The position numbers and the translations under genes are program-made. Of a DNA stretch of 64,000 bases, positions 55,144-64,000 are shown in pieces (the stretch's first letter is position 1; every line of letters begins with the position of its first letter). The notes below the pieces were generated by a model that made no database searches, was not told the origin of the DNA, and worked only from the letters and a program-made list of their open reading frames with translations. The stretch spans positions 248,001 to 312,000 of the forward strand of contig NZ_JACDXW010000002.1 of assembly GCF_020539505.1 (NCBI RefSeq). The letters run 5' to 3'. The DNA is from Mesopusillimonas faecipullorum (GTDB lineage: Bacteria; Pseudomonadota; Gammaproteobacteria; Burkholderiales; Burkholderiaceae_B).

Positions 55144-55980
55144 ATGAATCAGGAACTTACGCTGGCCTTCATAGGCGGCGGCAATATGGCCAATGCTTTG
55201 GCCAGTGGCCTTATCGGTAAACGCTGTGCAGCTTCCAAAGTGCACGTGATAGACACCCAAAAGGCCACTTTGCAGTCTTGGCAAGACCAAGGCTGCACCA
55301 CCCACACCCACCCCGACGAGCAGCTTTCCAGCCAGCGTGTGTGGGTGTTGGCGGTCAAGCCCCAGCACATGAAAGAGGTCGCGCAGCAATGCCGGCCTTA
55401 TCTGCGCCCCGACACCTTGGTGATCAGCATCGCCGCAGGCATTACCAGCCACACGCTGGGTCAATGGCTGGGCACTGCCGAACAACCCTGGCAGCGCCTG
55501 GTGCGCTGCATGCCCAATACGCCCGCCCTTATCGGCGCGGGTGCCACGGGCTTGCTGGCGGGGCCGGCTGTCGACGAACAGGGCAAAGCTGTTACCGAAA
55601 TGCTGTTCAAGGCCGTAGGCCAGTTTGTCTGGTTCGAAAACGACGACCAGCTAGACGCCGTTACCGCCTTGTCGGGTAGTGGCCCGGCCTATGTGTTTTT
55701 GTTTATCGAAGCCCTGATTCAAGGCGGTACGCAGTTGGGCCTGTCTCCCCAACAAGCGCGCACCTTGGCTTTGGCAACCTTGTCCGGCGCCACCGAACTC
55801 GCTGCCTTGTCGCCCGATACCCCCGCCACTTTACGTGAACGGGTAACGTCCAAAGGCGGCACCACTGCGGCGGCGCTACAAGTGTTCGAACAGCAAGGCT
55901 GGGTCGACACCGTGCGTACCGCCATGCAGGCTGCCTACGTGCGTGCCGGCCAACTGGCTGCAGACTCCGCGCAGCAGTAG
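55144..55980 (+). CDS. proC: Pyrroline-5-carboxylate reductase
   Basis: Last step of proline synthesis, NAD(P)H-dependent. The 278 residues begin with the Rossmann motif FIGGGNMANALASGL, contain AVKPQHMKEV and RCMPNTPALIGAGATGL, and end with the dimerisation-domain pattern LSGSGPAYVFLFIEAL and VTSKGGTTAAAL. It lies 8 bp after dps without a promoter-like gap, so it may be partly read from the dps promoter, and 11 bp before the transporter gene. Confidence 0.95.
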   Translation: MNQELTLAFIGGGNMANALASGLIGKRCAASKVHVIDTQKATLQSWQDQGCTTHTHPDEQLSSQRVWVLAVKPQHMKEVAQQCRPYLRPDTLVISIAAGITSHTLGQWLGTAEQPWQRLVRCMPNTPALIGAGATGLLAGPAVDEQGKAVTEMLFKAVGQFVWFENDDQLDAVTALSGSGPAYVFLFIEALIQGGTQLGLSPQQARTLALATLSGATELAALSPDTPATLRERVTSKGGTTAAALQVFEQQGWVDTVRTAMQAAYVRAGQLAADSAQQ

Positions 55981-55991
55981 GGCGCGTTTGC

Positions 55992-56573
55992 ATGTCTGCG
56001 CATAAAGCGCATTTTCTTCCCATGACGCCTGTGCAGTTTGCGGCAGGCGTCATGGCCATGTGCGCCGTGGTGGTGGGCTCCAATATCTTGGTGCAGTACC
56101 CCATCAATAACTGGCTCACCTGGGGTGCCATCACGTATCCGGTCGCCTTTTTGGTGGCCGACTTACTCAATCGACGTTTCGGCCCAGGGGCTGCGCGCCG
56201 GGTCGCCGCTTTTGGTTTCGTTGCGGCAGTTGTGGTGTCAGTATGGCTGGCAACACCGCGCATCGCTTTGGCTTCGGGTTTGGCCTTTTTATGCGCGCAG
56301 CTGCTTGATATTCAGGTGTTCGACCGCTTAAGAAACCAGCAATGGTGGCGGGCACCCCTGATTGCGGGTTTGGCAGGCGCCATCTTGGACACGTTTCTAT
56401 TTTTTAGCGTGGCTTTTGCCGGCACCGACATGCCTTGGTTCACCCTGGCGCTGGGCGACCTGGGAATCAAACTGCTGATGAATCTGTTTTTGTTGGCGCC
56501 CTTCAGGGCGCTGATGTGGAATCTGGCCAAGCCTGCACAAACTCAAGCTAAAGCCCCCGACGGGCGCGATTAA
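55992..56573 (+). CDS. VUT-family transporter, YhhQ/queuosine-precursor type
   Basis: 193 residues with about six membrane helices. TWGAITYPVAFLVADLLNRRFG, SGLAFLCAQLLDIQVFDRL and AGAILDTFLFFSVAF match the vitamin-uptake-transporter family; E. coli YhhQ imports queuosine precursors preQ0/preQ1. Helix pattern and the early DLLNRRFG charged loop fit well. It is co-directional with proC. GGGGC (56602-56606) and GCCCC (56612-56616) after its stop may form a weak terminator. Substrate assigned by family only. Confidence 0.85.
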   Translation: MSAHKAHFLPMTPVQFAAGVMAMCAVVVGSNILVQYPINNWLTWGAITYPVAFLVADLLNRRFGPGAARRVAAFGFVAAVVVSVWLATPRIALASGLAFLCAQLLDIQVFDRLRNQQWWRAPLIAGLAGAILDTFLFFSVAFAGTDMPWFTLALGDLGIKLLMNLFLLAPFRALMWNLAKPAQTQAKAPDGRD

Positions 56574-56623
56574 ATTCGTGCGGCTTGGCCTTTCAAGCAG
56601 CGGGGCTTGCCGCCCCTTATTGC

Positions 56624-57232
56624 TTAAGCCATACCTTGCTTGGTCAAAGCGCGACGCACGCCTTCATCGCTATCCATCTGCTTGAAAAAGCGCTGCAGAT
56701 TGGCCATTTCAGACACATTGATTTGCTTGACCTGAGCCCAGCGCAGCAATACATACAGATAAGGGTCGGCGATAGAGCGTGTGCCGCTTAGATAGTCGCG
56801 ACCTTGCAATTGCTGATCAAGCAAACCAAACAAGAAGACGAGTTTTTCAGCGGATTTGCTGACTAATACCTGCTGAATCGCTGGGTCTTCGCTATACGCG
56901 GCGACGCCAAAAAGCATGGCGAAAGTGCGGTGCAGATCGGCATTGCAGAACGAAAGCCAGCGGCGCACTTGCGCACGCTCGGCGGGGGTTTTACCGTGCA
57001 AGCCGGCTTCGGGATGCAGGTCGGTCAGGTATTCCAGGATGGCAACGCTTTGTGTAAGCACGAGATCGCCATCGGTGAACACAGGCACCGAGCCCGCTGG
57101 GTTCAAGGCCAGAAACGCAGGCTGCTTTAGCGCCTCGCGGGCTACGTTTTCGAGTTCGTATTCCAGACCCATCCATTCAAGAACGATCTGGGTGACCATG
57201 GGGCATGCGCCTGGCAAGTTGTAGAGCTTCAT
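56624..57232 (-). CDS. Glutathione S-transferase family protein
   Basis: 202 residues with an N-terminal thioredoxin-like domain (MKLYNLPGACPMVTQIVLEWMG, then NPAGSVPVFTDGDLVLTQSVAILEYL with the glutathione-binding Ser) and an all-helical C-terminal domain (RRWLSFCNADLH, RSIADPYLYVLLRWAQ). This is the beta-class/YfcG-like pattern; the Cys in GACP would be the catalytic residue of beta-class enzymes. It is convergent with the VUT-transporter gene and divergent from the SDR gene. Substrate unknown. Confidence 0.88.
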   Translation of the reverse strand: MKLYNLPGACPMVTQIVLEWMGLEYELENVAREALKQPAFLALNPAGSVPVFTDGDLVLTQSVAILEYLTDLHPEAGLHGKTPAERAQVRRWLSFCNADLHRTFAMLFGVAAYSEDPAIQQVLVSKSAEKLVFLFGLLDQQLQGRDYLSGTRSIADPYLYVLLRWAQVKQINVSEMANLQRFFKQMDSDEGVRRALTKQGMA

Positions 57233-57372
57233 GTTTACCGCACCATTTAGAAAACAGGTGTAAGGGGATTTAAGAACGCAAACCAGATTACACTACATCC
57301 AGGGTTTTTGGGGTGTTTTACAAACGGCCTCATCGTCCGTGCCCCACACCTACCCAACAAATAAAAACCGTC

Positions 57373-58143
57373 ATGTCATTTCCTGATTTTTCGCTTCAAG
57401 GCCGCCTGGCTTTGCTGACCGGCGCTTCGCAAGGTTTAGGCTTGGCTATTGCCCGTGCCTACTGTGCGGGGGGCGCCACCGTCATCATCAACGGGCGCGA
57501 CACTGCGCGTACCGAAGCGGCTGTGCATGCGTTGCAGCAAGAAGGCTTCAAGGCGCACGCATGGGTGCGTGATGTTTCGCAGCTAGACACCCTGCAACAA
57601 GATTTCGACGCCTTGTGCACGCAAGTGGGCACACCCGACATCCTGGTCAACAATGTGGGCATACGCATACGCAAGTCATTGGCGGAAAGCTCGCTTAGCG
57701 ATATCACCACCATGCTGCACGTTAACCTGGCATCGGCCACTTATTTATCCAAGCTGGCCGCACAACGCATGGTGCAAAAAGGGGGCTATGGGCGCATTGT
57801 CAGTCTTACCTCTATTGCCGACCGCGTGGCGCGGCCTGGCGATGCGGTTTATCCCGTTGCCAAGCATGGCCTAAGCGGTCTGGTGCGTGCATTGGCGGTT
57901 GAATACGGTGCCTACGGCATTACCAGCAACGGCATAGCCCCAGGCACCTTTGCTACTGAAAGCAACTTAGCCTTGGCGCGCGACCCGGTAAAAGGCCCGC
58001 AGATTCTGGGGCGCAACCCTATGCAGCGCTGGGGCGAGCCCCAAGAAATCGCCGGTGCTGCGGTTTATCTTGCCAGCCCGGCTGCCAGTTACGTCAACGG
58101 CCACATACTAGTGGTTGATGGCGGCTTCTCTATTACATTCTGA
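57373..58143 (+). CDS. SDR-family oxidoreductase, gluconate 5-dehydrogenase-like
   Basis: 256 residues. Classical SDR with TGASQGLG cofactor motif, NNVGIR (variant of NNAG), the catalytic Ser in SLTSIAD, Tyr and Lys in YPVAKHGLSGLVR, and the C-terminal INGHILVVDGG type ending. Start 57373 (MSFPDFSLQGRLALLTG) is chosen over GTG 57313 because the extra residues are not family-like. It is followed 14 bp later by the GAPDH-like gene and is probably co-transcribed. The exact substrate, a sugar acid or a 3-oxoacyl compound, is not fixed. Confidence 0.85.
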   Translation: MSFPDFSLQGRLALLTGASQGLGLAIARAYCAGGATVIINGRDTARTEAAVHALQQEGFKAHAWVRDVSQLDTLQQDFDALCTQVGTPDILVNNVGIRIRKSLAESSLSDITTMLHVNLASATYLSKLAAQRMVQKGGYGRIVSLTSIADRVARPGDAVYPVAKHGLSGLVRALAVEYGAYGITSNGIAPGTFATESNLALARDPVKGPQILGRNPMQRWGEPQEIAGAAVYLASPAASYVNGHILVVDGGFSITF

Positions 58144-58157
58144 AGGTAAAGTTGTTT

Positions 58158-59186
58158 ATGTCTGCCCCCTTGCGTTTGGCGATCAATGGCTATGGTCGTA
58201 TAGGCCGGTGCTTTTTGCGCGCCCTGCGCGAATCCGGCCGTATGGCCGAGTTTGAAATTGTTGCCATCAACGAACCCGCAGCTTTGCCGGCGCTGGCCCA
58301 CCTGACGCGTTTCGACTCTACCCATGGGCCGTTTCCGGGTACGGTGTCTCATGACGACCACCATCTCATTGTCGACGGCAAACCCATAGCCGTTTGGCAC
58401 GAACGCGAGCCCGAAGCCGTGCCTTGGCGCGAACTGGATATCGATATTTTGGTGGAATGCTCGGGGCAATACACCGGCCGCGCCGACCTTGAACGTTTTT
58501 TACACGCAGGTTGCCGACGGGTCTTGCTCTCCAACCCTGGGCGCAGCGCGGCTGACGTCGACGCGACTGTGGTCTTTGGCGTCAATCACCAAGATTTACA
58601 CTCCGACGCACGTATCGTCTCGGCGGCCTCGTGTACCACCAATGCGGTCGTACCCGTGCTGGAACGCATACATCGTAGCGCCGGCATCGAACATGTGTTC
58701 TTGACTACGCTGCATTCGGTCATGAACGATCAACCTTTGCTAGACGGCTACCATAGCGCCGATCTGCGCTATACACGTTCGGCCATACAGTCCTTCGTGC
58801 CTGTGCCTACCGGCTTGGCACGCGGCGTTGAGCGTCTGCTGCCCGAGCTTCAGGGCAAGGTGTTGGCCAAGGCTATACGTGTGCCTACCCTTAACGTGTC
58901 TTCCATAGACGTCATGCTACAGACTCGCCAGCCCGTCACCCAAGAAGGTATCAATGCCATGATGGCGCAGGCCAGTGTGCAATCGCCCGAGCTATTCGGT
59001 TATACCGATTGCGCCCAGGCGTCGGCAGACTTCAACCATTGTTCGCTTTCTACCGTGTTCGACGCCAGCCAAACGCGCATTAACGGCCCGCATCTGTTGA
59101 ATGTGCTGGTTTGGTTTGATAACGAATGGGGGTTTGCCAACCGCTTGGTCGATGTGGCGCGCTATTGGCGTGCTCAAGCAAGGTAA
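58158..59186 (+). CDS. Glyceraldehyde-3-phosphate / erythrose-4-phosphate dehydrogenase family protein
   Basis: 342 residues with the NAD-binding INGYGRIGRC, LVECSGQYT, the catalytic Cys159 in ASCTTNA with its His in TLHSVMNDQ, and WFDNEWGFANR at the end. The HSVMNDQ and overall sequence favour Epd (erythrose-4-phosphate dehydrogenase, pyridoxal phosphate synthesis) over glycolytic GapA, which normally has TVHATTATQ there. GAAGG precedes ATG 58158. Activity cannot be proven from sequence; some Epd-like proteins oxidise glyceraldehyde 3-phosphate. Confidence 0.85.
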   Translation: MSAPLRLAINGYGRIGRCFLRALRESGRMAEFEIVAINEPAALPALAHLTRFDSTHGPFPGTVSHDDHHLIVDGKPIAVWHEREPEAVPWRELDIDILVECSGQYTGRADLERFLHAGCRRVLLSNPGRSAADVDATVVFGVNHQDLHSDARIVSAASCTTNAVVPVLERIHRSAGIEHVFLTTLHSVMNDQPLLDGYHSADLRYTRSAIQSFVPVPTGLARGVERLLPELQGKVLAKAIRVPTLNVSSIDVMLQTRQPVTQEGINAMMAQASVQSPELFGYTDCAQASADFNHCSLSTVFDASQTRINGPHLLNVLVWFDNEWGFANRLVDVARYWRAQAR

Positions 59187-59224
59187 TAGAGCAGGGCGGC
59201 CGTTTGCGTCACATTGCTGTTTAT

Positions 59225-59242
59225 GAAATGATAGTCATTATC
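59225..59242 (+). promoter_or_regulatory. Fur-box-like site before fumC
   Basis: The stretch ending in TGATAGTCATTATC matches the 19-bp Fur consensus at 15 positions by eye, with one mismatch in the last 14. It lies 58 bp before the fumC ATG. FumC is the iron-free fumarase and is known to be raised when iron is short, so Fur control is plausible. Confidence 0.6.
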
Positions 59243-59299
59243 GATTGATCCGCCTCTGCGGGTCTACCTACCATCGTTTCCTAGCAAAGAGGTCGTGTC

Positions 59300-60694
59300 A
59301 TGTCAGAAGTTCGTGTCGAAACTGACTCCATGGGCGCCATCGAGGTTCCCGCCGAACACTATTGGGGCGCGCAAACGCAGCGTTCCATACAGAATTTTCC
59401 CATCGGTACCGACCGCTTCAAATGGCAACCGCCCATGATAGAAGCCTTGGGCATACTGAAAAAAGCGGCGGCCCAGGCCAACGGGCAGTTGGGCGAATTG
59501 CCAGCTGAAGTTGCCGATCTGATCGTACAAGCCGCTGACGAAGTCATCGCCGGGCAATGGAACAACGAGTTCCCCTTGGTGGTGTTTCAAACCGGTTCGG
59601 GTACGCAGTCGAATATGAATGCTAACGAGGTCATTTCTAACCGGGCCATCGCTTTGGCTGGCGGTGAGTTGGGCAGCAAAAAACCGGTGCACCCCAACGA
59701 CCACGTGAATCGGGGGCAATCTTCCAACGACACCTTTCCTACCGCCATGCACATCGCGGTGGCGCTGCAATTGCACCGCAAGTTTTTCCCGGCTTTGACG
59801 ACGCTGCGCGACACCCTGGCACAAAAGGCGCAAGCCTACGAATATGTCGTAAAAACCGGTCGTACCCACTTGCAAGACGCCACGCCTATTACGCTGGGCC
59901 AAGAAATCGGTGCATGGGTGGCCCAGATAGACTTTGCCCTGGAAGCGGTGCGTGCCGCCTTGCCGGGCATCTATGATCTGGCCATAGGCGGTACGGCTGT
60001 GGGCACCGGCCTGAACGCCCATCCCCAGTTCGGCCAAACTGCCGCCCAACGCATTGCCGACCTCACAGGCTTGCCTTTCGCCTCGGCCCAAAACAAGTTT
60101 TTCTCGCTTTCCGCGCACGACGCTTTGGTGCAGTTGTCTGCCGCATTACGTCAATTAGCGGGCGGGCTCATGAAAATGGCCAACGATGTACGTTGGTTGG
60201 CCAGCGGCCCACGCTGCGGCATAGGCGAACTCATTATCCCCGACAACGAGCCGGGTTCTTCCATTATGCCGGGCAAGGTTAACCCCACCCAGTGCGAGGC
60301 CCTCACCATGGTGTGCGTACAAGTGTTCGGCAACGATGCCGCCACGGCCTTTGCCGGCACCCAGGGCAATTTCCAGCTTAACGTTTACAAGCCGGTTATG
60401 GTGCACAATGTGCTGGAAAGCATAGCCTTGCTGGCAGACGCCAGCCTGGCCTTCAACGACCAATGCGCCGTGGGCATAGAGCCCAATCTGCCGGTCATAC
60501 AGCGCAATCTAGACCGCAACCTGATGCTGGTAACCGCCCTGAACCGCCATATCGGTTACGATAAAGCTGCGGCCATCGCCAAAAAGGCGCAGGCCGAGCA
60601 AAGCACCTTGCGCGAAGCCGCGTTGGCTTTGGGCTACCTTAGCAACGAGCAATACGACGCCTGGATAGACCCTCAGGCCATGACGCACAACTAA
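59300..60694 (+). CDS. fumC: Fumarate hydratase class II
   Basis: Iron-independent fumarase of the TCA cycle (fumarate to malate). 464 residues, the standard length; seen are [61 protein letters not shown] and the signature [18 protein letters not shown] precedes ATG 59300. A Fur-like site is in its leader. Such control would allow FumC to replace the iron-sulfur fumarase in iron limitation. The nfeD gene follows after 1 bp. Confidence 0.96.
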   Translation: MSEVRVETDSMGAIEVPAEHYWGAQTQRSIQNFPIGTDRFKWQPPMIEALGILKKAAAQANGQLGELPAEVADLIVQAADEVIAGQWNNEFPLVVFQTGSGTQSNMNANEVISNRAIALAGGELGSKKPVHPNDHVNRGQSSNDTFPTAMHIAVALQLHRKFFPALTTLRDTLAQKAQAYEYVVKTGRTHLQDATPITLGQEIGAWVAQIDFALEAVRAALPGIYDLAIGGTAVGTGLNAHPQFGQTAAQRIADLTGLPFASAQNKFFSLSAHDALVQLSAALRQLAGGLMKMANDVRWLASGPRCGIGELIIPDNEPGSSIMPGKVNPTQCEALTMVCVQVFGNDAATAFAGTQGNFQLNVYKPVMVHNVLESIALLADASLAFNDQCAVGIEPNLPVIQRNLDRNLMLVTALNRHIGYDKAAAIAKKAQAEQSTLREAALALGYLSNEQYDAWIDPQAMTHN

Positions 60695-60695
60695 G

Positions 60696-61190
60696 ATGAT
60701 AGACCCCGCCGTTTTCGACAGCGCCTCTTTGATGCCTATGCACTGGGCCGCCATGGCCTTGGTCATGGCGGGCTTGTTCTTGCTGTTTGTCGAAGCGGCG
60801 CTACCCAGCTTTGGCGCCATTGGTGCTACGGGCGTCATTGCTTTTACGGTGGGCGGCATTCTGCTCATGAAGGCCGACATCCCTGGTTTGGTCATCAATC
60901 CTTCCTATTTGGCGCTGGCTTCACTGACCGGCGTCATCATCGTTGTCGCACTGGTCATTTTGGCGATACGTTCGCAACGCAAGCGCGTCGTCAGCGGCAA
61001 AGAGGGCCTCAAGGGTCAACGTGGTGAAGTCATCTCCGTCGAACCCGGCGCCATTTACGCCCGTGTGCAGGGTGAAATGTGGCTGGTCTCCAGCAAGCAC
61101 CCCCTTAAGCCCGGCGATTCAGTACGGGTCAGCAGCATAGAAGGCCTTACCTTGCACGTTGAACGCCTGACGTCATCCATCGGCGCCTGA
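60696..61190 (+). CDS. NfeD-family membrane protein
   Basis: 164 residues. About four hydrophobic segments (residues 18-105) are followed by a C-terminal OB-fold domain ([26 protein letters not shown]). NfeD proteins pair with slipin/flotillin partners, and a slipin gene indeed follows after 58 bp. Together they are thought to organise membrane microdomains. This is the short form without the N-terminal ClpP-like protease. The gene starts 1 bp after the fumC stop. Confidence 0.85.
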   Translation: MIDPAVFDSASLMPMHWAAMALVMAGLFLLFVEAALPSFGAIGATGVIAFTVGGILLMKADIPGLVINPSYLALASLTGVIIVVALVILAIRSQRKRVVSGKEGLKGQRGEVISVEPGAIYARVQGEMWLVSSKHPLKPGDSVRVSSIEGLTLHVERLTSSIGA

Positions 61191-61248
61191 CAGCGGCGCC
61201 AGTTACGGCATTCCTTCCCAGTTTCACCTCTCAGGAGCCAGACCCAGC

Positions 61249-62109
61249 ATGTTTTACTTCGATTTCGAATTCGGCTTCATCATCCTGGTAGCGGTTATTC
61301 TCATCTTGATCTTCAAGATCTTCAAGGTTTTACGCGAGTACGAGCGCGCCGTCATTTTTACCTTGGGCCGTTTTACCAGCGTCAAAGGGCCGGGCCTGGT
61401 CATAGTGATTCCCGGCCTGCAACAGATCGTCAGGGTAGATCTGCGTGTGGTCACCATGGACGTTCCCAGCCAAGACGTCATTTCACGCGATAACGTCTCG
61501 GTCAAAGTCAGTGCGGTCTTGTATTTCCGTGTGGTTTCGCCTGAAAAAGCCATTATTCAGGTCGAGCGCTACCTGGACGCCACCAGCCAATTGGCTCAGA
61601 CCACCTTGCGTGCCGTACTGGGCAAGCACGACCTGGACGACATGCTTTCCGAGCGAGAAAAGCTGAATCACGACATTCAAGCCATACTGGATACCCAAAC
61701 CGAAGCCTGGGGCATCAAGGTCACCAACGTTGAAATCAAGCACATAGACTTGAACGAAACCATGGTTCGCGCCATTGCCCAGCAAGCCGAAGCCGAACGC
61801 GAACGGCGCGCCAAGGTCATTCATGCCGATGGTGAACGCCAGGCCGCCCATGCATTGGCCGAAGCCGCCGAGAAGCTCTCGGCACAGCCTTCGGCCATGC
61901 AACTGCGTTACCTGCAAACTCTAACGCAAGTGTCCAGCGATAAAACCTCTACCATTGTTTTCCCGGTACCTATCGATTTGTTGTCTGCCTTTGTCGAAAA
62001 ACGCCAGGGCGAACAAATGGTCGAGCAACTGCAGCAGGCTTGGCACACTTTAAGCGACAACGGCAGCAAGTCGGATGAGCCTTCTGCGCCCACCGACGAA
62101 CGAGGCTGA
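61249..62109 (+). CDS. Slipin (SPFH/band 7) family protein
   Basis: 286 residues. A membrane anchor at about residues 6-24 is followed by the SPFH domain: [23 protein letters not shown], then [33 protein letters not shown] and a coiled [21 protein letters not shown] segment. This is the bacterial stomatin-like slipin pattern. It forms a conserved pair with the NfeD gene. CAGGAG lies before the ATG. The C-terminal part ([19 protein letters not shown]) is unstructured. Confidence 0.9.
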   Translation: MFYFDFEFGFIILVAVILILIFKIFKVLREYERAVIFTLGRFTSVKGPGLVIVIPGLQQIVRVDLRVVTMDVPSQDVISRDNVSVKVSAVLYFRVVSPEKAIIQVERYLDATSQLAQTTLRAVLGKHDLDDMLSEREKLNHDIQAILDTQTEAWGIKVTNVEIKHIDLNETMVRAIAQQAEAERERRAKVIHADGERQAAHALAEAAEKLSAQPSAMQLRYLQTLTQVSSDKTSTIVFPVPIDLLSAFVEKRQGEQMVEQLQQAWHTLSDNGSKSDEPSAPTDERG

Positions 62110-62113
62110 AAGT

Positions 62114-63289
62114 ATGGCAGGGCGCACGCACACACTGAACCGCCTGATATTGACAACGTTTCTTGCAGTGATGGCGCCCTTGGTCGGCCACGCTCAAACA
62201 GCGGCGCCGGCCCAAGCCGCCACGGCAGCGGCCAACACTCAAGTGTTGGCCCAAGATCTTGAACACCCGTGGGCAATGGCCTTTTTACCGGATGGCAGCG
62301 TATTGATTACCGAGCGCCCGGGGCGTTTGCGTCATTGGTCTGCCGACTCAGGTCTATCCAAGCCCATACGCGGCCTGCCCGAGCTGTTTGCACAAGGGCA
62401 GGGCGGTTTGCTCGATATCGTGGCGCACCCTGATTTTGCGCAGAATCGCCTTGTTTATTTCAGTTATTCACGAGGCGAAGCACGCAATCCCACTCAGGCA
62501 CCGGCGGGTACTGAAATTGCCTTGGCACGTTTGTCTGAAGACAATCAGCGTCTGGAAGACGTGCAAACCATCTTCCAGCAAATACCCAAGCTTTCCAGCG
62601 GCGCCCACTTTGGTTCACGCCTGGTGTTCGACGATGAGGGCCTGCTGTTCGTGACGCTAGGCGAAAACAACCAGCGTCCCACCGCTCAAGATTTACAGGG
62701 TTTACAGGGCAAAGTCGTGCGTTTGAAGCCCGACGGCAGCCCCGCGCCCGGCAATCCCTTTCAGGATCAGGCCGGCGCACGAGCCGAAATCTGGTCGTAT
62801 GGGCATCGCAACCCGCAAGGTATGGCCATAAACCCCTGGACCCAACAAGTCTGGACTCACGAGCACGGCCCACGGGGCGGCGACGAAATCAACGTCCTGC
62901 AAGCCGGCGCCAACTATGGTTGGCCTTTGGCTACCTACGGGCTGAATTATTCGGGTTTGGCCATACCTGAAGCCCAAGGCCAGCAGGTGCCCGATACCGA
63001 GGCTCCGCTTTATTATTGGCCGGTATCCCCAGCCATCAGCGGTATGGATTTCTATAATCACCCGCGCTTTGCTCAGTGGCAGTCTTCGCTGTTTATTGGC
63101 GCCCTTAAAGAAAAAGCCTTGCTGCGCCTGCAGCTGGATAAAGACGGCCAAAACATCGTTGCGGAAGAGCGCCTGCTGCAAGACCTTGATGCGCGCATAC
63201 GCGACGTGCGCGTGGGGCCTGATGGCTATGTCTATGTGCTAACCGACGCCCGCAATGGCCAATTGATTAAAGTCAGCCCAGGCCCATAA
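62114..63289 (+). CDS. PQQ-dependent aldose sugar dehydrogenase (YliI/Asd-like)
   Basis: Periplasmic quinoprotein of about 391 residues. It has a signal peptide (NRLILTTFLAVMAPLVGHAQ) and a six-bladed GDH beta-propeller: LEHPWAMAFLPDGSVLITERPGRL, GGLLDIVAHPDF, HFGSRLVFD, YGHRNPQGMA and EHGPRGGDEIN, which include PQQ-contacting His and Arg. Soluble members oxidise aldoses at C1. No PQQ synthesis genes are in this window. Start 62114 has the signal peptide at its front; a frame from 62075 would overlap the slipin gene. Confidence 0.9.
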   Translation: MAGRTHTLNRLILTTFLAVMAPLVGHAQTAAPAQAATAAANTQVLAQDLEHPWAMAFLPDGSVLITERPGRLRHWSADSGLSKPIRGLPELFAQGQGGLLDIVAHPDFAQNRLVYFSYSRGEARNPTQAPAGTEIALARLSEDNQRLEDVQTIFQQIPKLSSGAHFGSRLVFDDEGLLFVTLGENNQRPTAQDLQGLQGKVVRLKPDGSPAPGNPFQDQAGARAEIWSYGHRNPQGMAINPWTQQVWTHEHGPRGGDEINVLQAGANYGWPLATYGLNYSGLAIPEAQGQQVPDTEAPLYYWPVSPAISGMDFYNHPRFAQWQSSLFIGALKEKALLRLQLDKDGQNIVAEERLLQDLDARIRDVRVGPDGYVYVLTDARNGQLIKVSPGP

Positions 63290-63295
63290 AGAAAA

Positions 63296-63324
63296 GGCCC
63301 GCCTGCAAAATTGCTAGGCGGGCC
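63296..63324 (-). terminator. Intrinsic terminator of uspA
   Basis: GGCCCGCCT (63296-63304) pairs with AGGCGGGCC (63316-63324). On the minus strand the stem is followed by TTTTCTTTAT, so it ends the leftward azurin-uspA transcript. On the plus strand no T-run follows, so it is at best a weak stop for the aldose dehydrogenase gene. Confidence 0.75.
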
Positions 63325-63349
63325 TGGCACAAGCTATGCCACCCAAGGC

Positions 63350-63775
63350 TTATTTGACCAGCGTTACCGGAACGTGAGTCAGGCTAAGTACCTTGGTTGC
63401 AATAGAGCCCAGCAAAAGATTGGAAAAACCGCCCATGCCGCGCGTGCCCATGACGATGTGCTCGCAGTCGGCTTCTTTTGCGTAGTCGACAATGGTGTCG
63501 GCAATCGAGCCGACCCGCCACTGAAACTGTACGTCGATGCCGCTGCCTGCCAGTTGCTCGCGCACAGGCTCAAGCACCTTCAAGGCTTCTTCTTCGTAGT
63601 ACTGATTCAGTGTGTCGGCTGAAATGAAACGCTTGACGTTGCCCGAGGCAATAGGCTGCTGCACGGTTAACACATGCAGCTGCACACCGGCCATGCCTTT
63701 GGCCCAAACAAGACTGGTGGCCAGGGCGTTGGCCGACGAGGCAGAGCCGTCTATGGGAACGAGAATACGGTTCAT
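63350..63775 (-). CDS. Universal stress protein, UspA family
   Basis: 141 residues. Begins MNRILVPIDGSASSANAL and ends with the ATP-binding pattern GTRGMGGFSNLLLGSIATKVL, the G-2X-G-9X-G(S/T) motif of nucleotide-binding Usp proteins. VDYAKEADCEHIVMG precedes it. Role in stress survival is known at family level only. It is 9 bp behind the azurin gene and ends at an intrinsic terminator, so it is the last gene of that transcript. Confidence 0.9.
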   Translation of the reverse strand: MNRILVPIDGSASSANALATSLVWAKGMAGVQLHVLTVQQPIASGNVKRFISADTLNQYYEEEALKVLEPVREQLAGSGIDVQFQWRVGSIADTIVDYAKEADCEHIVMGTRGMGGFSNLLLGSIATKVLSLTHVPVTLVK

Positions 63776-63784
63776 GTGGTTCTT

Positions 63785-64000
63785 TTAGCTAGAGACCTTG
63801 AGCACGCCCTTCATGATGGCCCAGTGGCCGGGGAAGGAGCAAAAGTAGGCGTAGTCTTCGCCGTCGGCCAGTTTGCTGACGTCGAACGTGACGCTAGAGG
63901 TTTCACCACCACCTATCATGTCGGTATGAGCCACTACGCGTTCGTCGTTGGCTTTAAGGTAACCGTTGGCGGGGCCGGCTGCCATGCCTTCTTTGGCTAC
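63785..64000 (-). CDS. azu: Azurin, 5' end outside the window
   Basis: The last 71 residues of a periplasmic blue copper protein that carries electrons to nitrite reductase, oxidases or other acceptors. [22 protein letters not shown] and [29 protein letters not shown] match the C-terminal half of azurin; Cys, His and Met of [10 protein letters not shown] are three copper ligands. The N-terminal signal peptide and the first copper His lie beyond base 64000. It is transcribed ahead of the uspA gene. Confidence 0.93.
   Translation of the reverse strand, partial: VAKEGMAAGPANGYLKANDERVVAHTDMIGGGETSSVTFDVSKLADGEDYAYFCSFPGHWAIMKGVLKVSS

Noticed and set aside
59225-59299. Small RNA or riboswitch in the fumC leader
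   Set aside because: The leader is short and its only structured part is the Fur-like dyad, which explains the symmetry.

Overview
The window looks like a chromosomal stretch of a betaproteobacterium, most likely family Alcaligenaceae (Bordetella/Pusillimonas/Castellaniella relatives). This rests on the housekeeping gene types and order (yicC/rph/rdgB/hemW, recG followed by oxyR, azurin, FbpABC iron uptake) and on the G+C-rich codon use outside the capsule genes. No rRNA, tRNA or CRISPR array was seen, and no complete insertion sequence.

Positions 1-27758 are a group 2 (ABC transporter-dependent) capsule locus. The rightward half holds the end of a UDP-glucose dehydrogenase, an SDR and an LtaS-like sulfatase of the RkpH/RkpI (WcbP/WcbQ) kind, the export machine (CtrB/KpsE, CtrA, KpsM, KpsT), and an 1159-residue protein that joins a KpsC-type Kdo-transferase domain to a TPR region and a GT9-like domain. 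A compact sugar cassette follows (PseB-like dehydratase, RmlD-like reductase, NeuB-like synthase, GT2, SpsF-like cytidylyltransferase). The leftward half holds KpsS, KpsC, a BioF-like oxoamine synthase (RkpG/WcbT) and a fully reducing type I polyketide/fatty-acid synthase (RkpA/WcbR). The halves converge on a 330-bp segment bounded by perfect 12-bp inverted repeats. The best inference is a capsule containing a ulosonic-acid-like sugar, built on a poly-Kdo lipid primer, plus a dedicated lipid made by the synthase pair. Roughly 4.7-15.9 kb is much richer in A+T than the flanks and was probably acquired as a serotype cassette.

28.3-37.3 kb holds a Ktr/Trk-type potassium uptake pair, an old yellow enzyme, a small lipoprotein, a PaaI-type thioesterase, YqeY, PbpG, and a thiolase-BCCT transporter operon preceded by a perfect 11-bp-arm palindrome. 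37.4-45.3 kb is core metabolism (yicC, rph, rdgB, hemW, glnA) interrupted by toxin-antitoxin genes: a RES/Xre pair, a solitary XRE-family gene and vapBC.

45.3-64 kb is iron and stress physiology plus housekeeping: fbpABC with a Fur-like site, fpr, an alpha/beta hydrolase, ridA, recG, oxyR (both redox cysteines at 199 and 208), dps, proC, a VUT-family transporter, a GST, an SDR, a GapA/Epd-like dehydrogenase, fumC with a strong Fur-like box, an nfeD-slipin pair, an aldose dehydrogenase, uspA, and an azurin gene cut by the window end.
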